From positions 1-5,046 of the forward strand of contig JAKCAB010000849.1 in NCBI GenBank assembly GCA_021839785.1: a stretch of DNA of 5,046 nt. The letters are read 5' to 3'. Of this stretch, positions 1 through 5,046 are shown piece by piece. The notes below the pieces were generated by a model. It was not told the DNA's origin and did no database searches. It worked only from the letters and a program-made list of their open reading frames with translations. This stretch comes from a bacterium (lineage in GTDB: Bacteria > Verrucomicrobiota > Verrucomicrobiae > Limisphaerales > J093). Positions within the stretch are counted from its first letter, which is position 1, and every line of letters starts with the position of its first letter. A program made the translations under genes and the position numbers.

Positions 1-2070
1 GGCGGCCGCGCGGACGAGCCGATGTGCGAGTTCTGGATCGGCGGCGGCGCGTTCGAGACGTGCAAGGAAATGGCGTCCGCGGCGCACACCTACGGCCACC
101 CGATTCTCGGCGCGGAATCGTTCACGGCCGACGACCGCGAGAAATGGCTCCAGCATCCGGCGACGATCAAGTCGCTCGGCGACCGCGCGTTTTGCGAGGG
201 CGTGAGCCGTTTCGTCTTCCACCGTTACGCCATGCAACCGTGGCTGAATTACGCGCCGGGCATGACGATGGGGCCGTGGGGGCTGCATTACGAGCGCACC
301 GAGACGTGGTGGGAGTGGTCGCGCCCGTGGCACGAATATCTGGCCCGCTGCCAGTTCATGCTGCGGCAGGGGATGTTCGTCGCCGACATCTGCTACCTCC
401 AGCCGGAGGAATCGCCGCAAGGTTTCGCCGGGCACACGCGTTACGGCTACGATTTCGACAACTGCTCCGCCGAGGTTGTGTTGAAGCGCATGGCGGTGAA
501 GGACGGCCGGATCGTGCTGCCCGACGGCATGAGCTACCGGGTGCTGGTCCTGCCGGAGGTCAAGGCCATGACGCCGGCGTTGCTGCGAAAAATCAAGGAA
601 CTCGTCGCGGCCGGCGCCACGGTCATCGGCCCAACGCGGCCGGAGAAATCGCCGGGCCTGTCGGACTACCCGCATTGCGACGAAGAGGTGAAGCAGCTCG
701 CCGGGGAACTTTGGGGCAGCGGGAAAATCATCACGGACAAAACGCCGGAGCAGGTGCTGGCGGGGTTGAACGTGCCGCCGGATTTCACCGCCGGGCCGGC
801 CGTTCGCTGGATTCATCGCGCCATGGCGGACGGGACGGAAATTTACTTCGTCGCGTGCAGCCATCCCTGGCCGACCGATGCGCTGTGCGCGTTTCGGGTC
901 AGCGGCAAAACGCCGGGGTTGTGGCAGCCGGAGACGGGCCGGATGGAAACGCCGGCGTCGTTCACCACCGCCGGCGGCGTGACGCGCATTCCGCTGCATT
1001 TCGAGCCGAGCGGCTCGGTGTTCGTCGTGTTTCACGACCGCGCCGGGCGGTTCGATCCGGTCGTCAGCGTGACGCGCGACGGCCAGCCCATTTTCCCCGC
1101 GCCCGAAGTGAAGACGCCGGTGGTCATCACCAAGGCGGTGTATGGCATGTTGGGCGATCCCAAACGCACCCGCGACGTGCGGGCCAAGCTCCAGGCGCTC
1201 GTGGACGGCGGCGAGTTGAGCCTGCCGGTGGCGCGCATGGCGGAGGGCGACGACCCGGCCGTCAACGTCGTGAAAACCCTCGTGGTCGAATACACCGTCG
1301 GCGGACAGGCGTTCCGGGCCAGCGGTCAGGACCCGGAGGAGATCAACCTCAACGCTTCCGGCGGCGCGGAACCGGTCGCCACCGTGCATTCGGTCGCGCG
1401 CGGCCGGCTGCTGGTCGAGGCGCGGGAGCCGGGCCATTACGCCTTGAAAACCGCCGCCGGGGTGACGCGCGAGTGGACCGTCACCGACCTCCCCGCGCCG
1501 ATGGAGCTGGACGGCCCGTGGGAGTTGCGCTTCCCGCCAAACTGGGGCGCGCCGGCGCAGGTGACGCTGCCGAAGCTCATTTCGTGGAGCGACGCCAGCG
1601 ATCCCGGCATGAAATATTTTTCCGGCACGGCCACCTATCGCAAAACTTTCCGCGTGCCGCGCGGCCTGACCGCCAGCAACCGCCGGCTGTGGCTGGACCT
1701 GGGCAACGTGCAGGTGATGGCTGCGGTGAAGCTCAACGGCCGGGACCTCGGCGAACGGTGGAAACCGCCTTACCGCGTGGATGTCACCCGCGCCCTGAAA
1801 ACCGGCGACAACGCGCTCGAAATCCGCGTCGTCAACCTCTGGCCCAACCGGCTGATCGGCGACCAGCAACTGCCGCCCGACAGCCAGCGCAATCCGAACG
1901 GCACGCTCAAGGAATGGCCGCAATGGGTGCAGCAGGGCAAACCCAGCCCCACCGGTCACTTCACGTTCACGACCTGGGAACTGTGGAAAAAGGACTCGCC
2001 GCTCGTGGAATCCGGCCTGATCGGTCCCGTGCGCCTCGTGCCGGAGGACGTGCGGCGGCTGCGGGATTAA
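1..2070 (+). CDS. GH106-type (alpha-L-rhamnosidase-like) glycoside hydrolase, 5'-truncated by window edge
   Basis: This is the C-terminal 689 residues of a large glycoside hydrolase, ending in TAA at 2068-2070. The frame is open from base 1. The first ATG (22) is probably internal, because the codons before it (GGRADEP) already read like conserved family sequence. In order it shows: the end of the catalytic barrel with GAESFT (Glu at codon 39, a candidate active-site acid), GVSRFVFHRYAMQPW, GPWGLHYERTETWW and a YLARCQFMLRQGMFVADICY helix (about codons 35-135); a Rossmann/GATase-like part with LPDGMSYRVLVLPE and AAGATVIGPTRPE (about codons 150-240); a DUF3395-like module (about codons 374-451); and a C-terminal GH2-type beta-sandwich from codon 501 with MELDGPWELRF and VVNLWPNRLIGD. 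This order is that of GH106 proteins, which are usually about 1000 residues or more and cleave terminal alpha-L-rhamnose from pectins and other glycans. Activity and substrate are inferred. The export signal, if any, lies upstream and cannot be seen. Confidence 0.85.
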   Translation, partial: GGRADEPMCEFWIGGGAFETCKEMASAAHTYGHPILGAESFTADDREKWLQHPATIKSLGDRAFCEGVSRFVFHRYAMQPWLNYAPGMTMGPWGLHYERTETWWEWSRPWHEYLARCQFMLRQGMFVADICYLQPEESPQGFAGHTRYGYDFDNCSAEVVLKRMAVKDGRIVLPDGMSYRVLVLPEVKAMTPALLRKIKELVAAGATVIGPTRPEKSPGLSDYPHCDEEVKQLAGELWGSGKIITDKTPEQVLAGLNVPPDFTAGPAVRWIHRAMADGTEIYFVACSHPWPTDALCAFRVSGKTPGLWQPETGRMETPASFTTAGGVTRIPLHFEPSGSVFVVFHDRAGRFDPVVSVTRDGQPIFPAPEVKTPVVITKAVYGMLGDPKRTRDVRAKLQALVDGGELSLPVARMAEGDDPAVNVVKTLVVEYTVGGQAFRASGQDPEEINLNASGGAEPVATVHSVARGRLLVEAREPGHYALKTAAGVTREWTVTDLPAPMELDGPWELRFPPNWGAPAQVTLPKLISWSDASDPGMKYFSGTATYRKTFRVPRGLTASNRRLWLDLGNVQVMAAVKLNGRDLGERWKPPYRVDVTRALKTGDNALEIRVVNLWPNRLIGDQQLPPDSQRNPNGTLKEWPQWVQQGKPSPTGHFTFTTWELWKKDSPLVESGLIGPVRLVPEDVRRLRD

Positions 2071-2328
2071 GCGCCAGGTTTCACCACGCAGGTCGCGGAC
2101 AATGGCCGGGATGGCCTCGTCTAGGTGTTTGCCCGCGCCCAAGCGCAGGGCTGGGTCACGATAACCTGCAACCAGAGAGATTTGCTGCCTTTGGCTGAAG
2201 CGGGTCCGCATCCGGGGCTGGTTATCCTGATTCGCCGCAAGACCCGCCAGGCTGAGTGCGCGCACCTGCTTCGTCTCTTGCGCCGAGCCGGCGAAGGCGG
2301 ACTGGCCGGCAATGTGAACTTCGCCTGA
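2071..2328 (+). pseudogene. Remnant of a DUF5615-type PIN-like nuclease (toxin family), 5'-truncated with an in-frame amber codon
   Basis: The intact-looking part is 67 codons from GTG 2125 to TGA 2326-2328. It reads VFARAQAQGWVTITCNQRDL, then HPGLVILIRRKTRQAE, LLRLLRRAGEGGLAG and NVNFA. From memory of the family, this is the C-terminal half of DUF5615 proteins (small PIN-like predicted nucleases of about 110-120 residues in type II toxin-antitoxin-like pairs), where ITCNRDDF, HPGLIIL and a GLAGNINFA-like tail are common. The same frame stays similar upstream (TTQVADNGRDGLV, from about 2083) but is broken by TAG at 2122-2124, where relatives usually have a D/E residue; a G-to-T change of GAG would explain it. 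The family's N-terminal LLDE-type segment with its first acidic residue is absent, because the hydrolase stop codon lies immediately upstream. No ribosome binding site precedes GTG 2125 and no DUF433-like antitoxin is present. A short expressed protein from GTG cannot be excluded, but without the N-terminal acidic residues it should not be a working nuclease. Confidence 0.65.
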
Positions 2329-2335
2329 ACACCCT

Positions 2336-2347
2336 CCGCCGCGGCGG
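2336..2347. repeat. Perfect 12-bp GC palindrome (CCGCCGCGGCGG)
   Basis: CCGCCGCGGCGG reads identically on both strands and begins eight bases after the stop of the DUF5615 remnant. There is no T-tract after it, so it is not a typical intrinsic terminator. In GC-rich DNA such a palindrome can occur by chance. Its position at the left edge of two further hairpins suggests that it may mark the boundary of a structured element. Confidence 0.5.
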
Positions 2348-2370
2348 CTTCGCACCCCATTCTGTTGTTT

Positions 2371-2393
2371 GCATCTCGGCAGCGTTGAGATGC
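2371..2393. repeat. Hairpin with perfect 7-bp stem (GCATCTC/GAGATGC)
   Basis: The arms GCATCTC (2371-2377) and GAGATGC (2387-2393) are perfect reverse complements around a 9-base loop. No T-run follows. It lies nine bases before a second hairpin, and the two together look like a REP-like or structured intergenic unit. Function is unknown. Confidence 0.55.
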
Positions 2394-2401
2394 CACGTCA
2401 C

Positions 2402-2428
2402 CGCAACCAGCTTCAAGCTGGCGTTGCG
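2402..2428. repeat. Imperfect 12-bp hairpin around CCAGCTTCAAGCTGG
   Basis: CGCAAC (2402-2407) pairs with GTTGCG (2423-2428), and CAGCTT (2408-2413) pairs with AAGCTG (2415-2420). This leaves one base at the tip, so the innermost pairs would open in RNA, and a two-base bulge at 2421-2422. The core CCAGCTTCAAGCTGG (2407-2421) is a 7-bp inverted repeat with a single central base, which would also suit a dimeric DNA-binding protein. It ends 68 bases before the start codon of the downstream gene, so an operator or leader-RNA role is possible. Its pairing with the preceding hairpin makes a dispersed intergenic repeat equally likely. Confidence 0.5.
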
Positions 2429-2484
2429 CCGGAAATTGGTTAAATATCCGGACGAAGCCACGCCGGAGCCGCCCGGCACTACTT

Positions 2485-2487
2485 GGA
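2485..2487 (+). promoter_or_regulatory. Weak ribosome binding site (GGA) for the ATG at 2497
   Basis: A minimal GGA purine core stands nine bases before ATG 2497, with no fuller AGGAGG match. The alternative in-frame ATG at 2542 has no purine-rich match in front of it, which mildly favours 2497. Confidence 0.3.
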
Positions 2488-2496
2488 CCAACGACG

Positions 2497-5046
2497 ATGA
2501 AACCTGCACGTGCCGCCCCGGCGCGGCGAACCCCCCGCTTGATGGCAACCGCACTCTGCCGCGCACTCCGGCCCAAACGGCTGGCCCGCTGGCTTGCCCT
2601 CGCAGCCACCACGTTGTGGCTCGGCCATGCGATCACGCCGCTGTTCGCCACCGATTCTGCGGCGGCGCCGCCAACCGTCGCGAGCCTGCACGCTGGCGAC
2701 CCGGTGGATGTCGCGCCGTGGGGTGAACGCGCGTCGTGGGCCAACGGCAACGACGTCGGTATCTTTTGGGAGGACCCGCGCGACCTCTTCCGCGTGGTCG
2801 TCACCTTTGCCGAGGCCCCGCCCGATCCGGCCAAGGCGCGACTGCAGTGGTGGCACTCGGTCTGGCCCGAACGGCACATCCCGCGCGACCAGCCTTCCGG
2901 CGCCAGCGAGTCCGGCTGGCTGGAGCTCGGCGACTGGTACCGCGGCGAGTGGCGCGGCGCGGACGTCTATTTTCAGCCGGAGGGCAAGACGTGGACCTAC
3001 ACCTTCCGGCACGTGAACTTGAACGAATTCCCGAACTTGAAGGACTTCAACGCCGAGTACCGCACCACGATGCGGCTGCGGCTGCTGTTCGACGGCCCCG
3101 CGCCGAAGGTCGAGAAACTGGAAACGTACACGGACTCGGTGTGGCGCCAGATCGGAGTCGCGATGAGGTGGCAACAAGCTGACGAGGCGAAGTCGGCGAA
3201 ACTCGAGGTGTTCAACGGCTGGGCCGCGCCGCCTCAAAGCGCGGTTGAGGACGGCATCAAAGTCCCGGAAGAGGAACCGGGACAGAAACTCGCATTCGTC
3301 TGGTTTGCCGCGAGTCCCAACGTGAACGGATTCGACCGCACGGTCGTCACGGTGCGAACGCCCGCCCAGTCGTTCAGCTTCGATCCGGCCGACGTGGCCA
3401 CGGGCAAGCCGATCTTCGCACCGGGGTTGGGGGTGCTGGTGGAGGCGTGGGACGGCAGGGATAGCCTGGTCGGCCTTGCGGCTCAGACCGAGGAACGCAG
3501 GCGCAGCCCGGAAGCACTTCCACTCTATGAGCGGATCTCGAGTCAACCTGAGCAGTCTCTCGCCCGCGCCCTCGCCCAACAGCCGCCCAAGCCCGGCCAC
3601 ATCTATCTGCCGGTCGGCACCGAGGGCGGTCGCCAGCGTTTCGGCGTGAACTTCAACGGCTCGGTCTTCTGCCTCAACGACCGCATTGACCAACCGGTGG
3701 GCAAGGATACCCCGCGCCGCATCTGGGGCGGGAACCGGCTCGATTACGACTTTGGCCTGCCCGCCACCGCGCCCACGAAACGCTGGATCGAGGACGAGTG
3801 CCTGCCGATCATGAACACCGAGTGGGAACGGGACGGCATCCGCTACACGCAGACGGCGTTCGCCACGCGGCTCGATCCCGGCAGCCTCGGCTTTCCGGAC
3901 ATGCAGGCGGACGACATCGCCGTGCTCATGGTTCGGATCGCGGGCCGAAACATCGCCCAGGAATACAAGGAGGCGCACGCCGTCCTCACCTTGAAGGCCG
4001 ACGGCCGTCTCCTGCCGCTCACCTTCACGAACGGTCTCGTTTTCGCAAAATTGCCGTCCGGCGAAGTCCTCCGCGCGCAGGTGGATTGCCAGGCGGACGG
4101 CAAACCCCACGCCGAAGGCCAGGGAATCCGTTTCTTTGGCAACCTGCCGCCCGGCACCGACGGCGCCATGGTGCTCAAGATTCCCTTCATCACGCTGGAC
4201 AAACCGGAGGAAATCGAGCGCCTGCGCGATCTCGACTTCAACGACGAGTTCAAACGCGTAAAGCGCTTCTGGACGGCCCGCGCCGACGCCAGCGCCCAGA
4301 TCACAACGCCGATTCCTGAACTCAACCGGTTTTACCGCGCCGATGTCTCGCATCTCCTGATCAACTGTGGACGCGAAGTCGGCGCCGACCGACTGGCGGC
4401 GCGCGTGGGCAGTTTCGCCTACGGCGTCTATGGCAACGAATCGTGCATGATGATCACCGACCTCGACCGCCGCGGCTTTCATGACCAAGCCGAGCGTTGC
4501 CTCGAAACGTTCCTCCAATACCAAAGCTCGACGGGTTTGCCGGGCGACTACGACTCGCAGGACGGCGTGTTCAACGGCGCCAACGGCTGGGAATCCGGCG
4601 GCTACAACCAGCACCACGGCTGGATTCTCTGGGCGATGGCCGAGCACTACCGGTACACCGGCGACCAGGCCTGGCTCGAACGCAACGCCGCCAAGTTTCT
4701 CAAGGCCTGCGCCTGGATCACCCGCGAACGTGCCCGCACCGCCAGGCTGACCGGCCTGCGCGCCATCGAGCGCGGACTGCTCCCGCCCGGCTCGCTGGAA
4801 GACATTGGCGACTGGCGTTGCTGGATGTCGAACAACACCTTCAGTTGGTGGGGCATGAATGCCATCGCCCGTGCGCTCGCGGACATCGGCCACCCCGACG
4901 CCAAGGCACTCCAAGCCGAGGCCGACGCCTATCACCGCGATATCTTGACGGCGTTCAATGAGGCGAAGGTCCGCGCGCCGCTGGTGGCGTTGCGCGACGG
5001 CACCTGGATTCCGCAATACCCGTCCGAGGTTCACCGGCGCGGACGC
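2497..5046 (+). CDS. Secreted six-hairpin ((alpha/alpha)6) glycosidase-like protein, 3' end beyond window
   Basis: The frame stays open for 850 codons to the window edge with no stop. The N-terminus looks like a Sec signal peptide: basic stretch RPKRLAR (25-31), hydrophobic core WLALAATTLWLGHAI (32-46) and a plausible cleavage after LFA (49-51). Starting at ATG 2497 gives a long n-region; ATG 2542 (Met16) would give a more usual one, so the start is uncertain. Residues of about 60-570 look beta-rich and tryptophan-rich (for example LQWWHSVWPERH near 117-128). From about 580 the sequence changes to a helical part typical of six-hairpin glycosidases: IPELNRFYRADVSHLLIN, YGVYGNES (Glu648), GLPGDYD, GWESGGYNQHHGWILWAMAE (Glu699), GLLPPGSLEDIGDW (Glu768) and NNTFSWWGMNAIARAL. 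Asp684, Glu699 and Glu768 are acidic residues worth testing as catalytic. I cannot assign a numbered GH family. Proximity to the GH106-type gene suggests a shared polysaccharide target (inference). Confidence 0.88.
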   Translation, partial: MKPARAAPARRTPRLMATALCRALRPKRLARWLALAATTLWLGHAITPLFATDSAAAPPTVASLHAGDPVDVAPWGERASWANGNDVGIFWEDPRDLFRVVVTFAEAPPDPAKARLQWWHSVWPERHIPRDQPSGASESGWLELGDWYRGEWRGADVYFQPEGKTWTYTFRHVNLNEFPNLKDFNAEYRTTMRLRLLFDGPAPKVEKLETYTDSVWRQIGVAMRWQQADEAKSAKLEVFNGWAAPPQSAVEDGIKVPEEEPGQKLAFVWFAASPNVNGFDRTVVTVRTPAQSFSFDPADVATGKPIFAPGLGVLVEAWDGRDSLVGLAAQTEERRRSPEALPLYERISSQPEQSLARALAQQPPKPGHIYLPVGTEGGRQRFGVNFNGSVFCLNDRIDQPVGKDTPRRIWGGNRLDYDFGLPATAPTKRWIEDECLPIMNTEWERDGIRYTQTAFATRLDPGSLGFPDMQADDIAVLMVRIAGRNIAQEYKEAHAVLTLKADGRLLPLTFTNGLVFAKLPSGEVLRAQVDCQADGKPHAEGQGIRFFGNLPPGTDGAMVLKIPFITLDKPEEIERLRDLDFNDEFKRVKRFWTARADASAQITTPIPELNRFYRADVSHLLINCGREVGADRLAARVGSFAYGVYGNESCMMITDLDRRGFHDQAERCLETFLQYQSSTGLPGDYDSQDGVFNGANGWESGGYNQHHGWILWAMAEHYRYTGDQAWLERNAAKFLKACAWITRERARTARLTGLRAIERGLLPPGSLEDIGDWRCWMSNNTFSWWGMNAIARALADIGHPDAKALQAEADAYHRDILTAFNEAKVRAPLVALRDGTWIPQYPSEVHRRGR

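Larger units (their letters stand above)
2329..2496. other. Non-coding gap upstream of the six-hairpin protein gene
   Basis: No convincing coding sequence is seen here. The stretch holds the palindrome and the two hairpins described separately, then a short AT-richer patch (GGTTAAATATCC, about 2438-2449). That patch could contain a -10-like hexamer (TAAATA, 2441-2446), but no convincing -35 lies at the right distance. The promoter of the next gene probably lies here or in the remnant upstream; I cannot place it. Confidence 0.5.

Noticed and set aside
24..2198. A 724-codon open frame on the + strand overlapping the GH106-type gene
   Set aside because: It is an Arg/Gly/Ala-rich off-frame translation without motifs, while the overlapping frame 1 carries clear GH106 sequence.
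2329..2430. Intrinsic terminator for the upstream genes
   Set aside because: Stem-loops exist but none is followed by a T-rich tract on either strand, so a classical rho-independent terminator is not supported.
2256..2726. A 156-codon + strand open frame spanning the gap and the start of the next gene
   Set aside because: It overlaps the frame-1 remnant and the signal peptide out of frame and reads like random GC-rich sequence. Its passage through the hairpins argues against coding.
2121..2879. A 252-codon minus-strand open frame across the intergenic gap
   Set aside because: It runs antisense through the DUF5615-like remnant, the hairpins and the signal-peptide region. Its composition is low-complexity Arg/Ala/Ser and no family is recognisable.
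2479..5034. An 851-codon open frame on the minus strand, nearly coextensive with the + strand gene from 2497
   Set aside because: The + strand frame gives a signal peptide and coherent glycosidase-type motifs. The minus translation is Arg/Ala/Gly/Val-rich with no recognisable domain, as expected for the complement of a GC-rich gene with strong third-position bias.
1..5046. A defence system, CRISPR array, intact mobile element or tRNA/rRNA gene
   Set aside because: I looked for regularly spaced repeats, transposase or integrase motifs and RNA-gene signatures on both strands and found none. The only toxin-like piece is the broken DUF5615 remnant.

Overview
The window is GC-rich bacterial DNA with long, strongly biased open frames on the + strand. 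The gene content is two large carbohydrate-active-enzyme-type proteins with an uncharacterised-family flavour, plus a DUF5615-type toxin remnant and a structured intergenic repeat-like stretch. This suggests a polysaccharide-degrading member of the Planctomycetota-Verrucomicrobiota group, with Verrucomicrobiota the better guess. The assignment rests on protein style only; no rRNA or marker gene is present.

Layout. (1) Positions 1-2070 hold the 3' part of a large GH106-type (alpha-L-rhamnosidase-like) glycoside hydrolase; its start lies upstream of the window. Inside it is a module that resembles the DUF3395 / DnaJ-C11 C-terminal domain, followed by a C-terminal GH2-type beta-sandwich. (2) Positions 2071-2328 hold what looks like the decayed C-terminal two thirds of a DUF5615 PIN-like nuclease (toxin-type) gene. 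It abuts the hydrolase stop codon directly and carries an in-frame amber codon. (3) Positions 2329-2496 are non-coding, with a perfect 12-bp palindrome and two consecutive hairpins. They look like a dispersed repeat or structured RNA/DNA element rather than a classical terminator. (4) Positions 2497-5046 hold the 5' 850 codons of a secreted, six-hairpin ((alpha/alpha)6) glycosidase-like protein with a signal peptide; it runs off the right edge.

How they fit together. The two big genes are co-directional and both look built for glycan breakdown. A rhamnosidase-type enzyme next to a secreted six-hairpin protein suggests a locus for a rhamnose-containing plant or algal polysaccharide, but the substrate is inference. 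The roughly 426-bp gap with toxin debris and hairpins suggests that the genes are not tightly translationally coupled and that this gap has been a site of rearrangement. I see no defence system, CRISPR array, tRNA, rRNA or intact mobile element.
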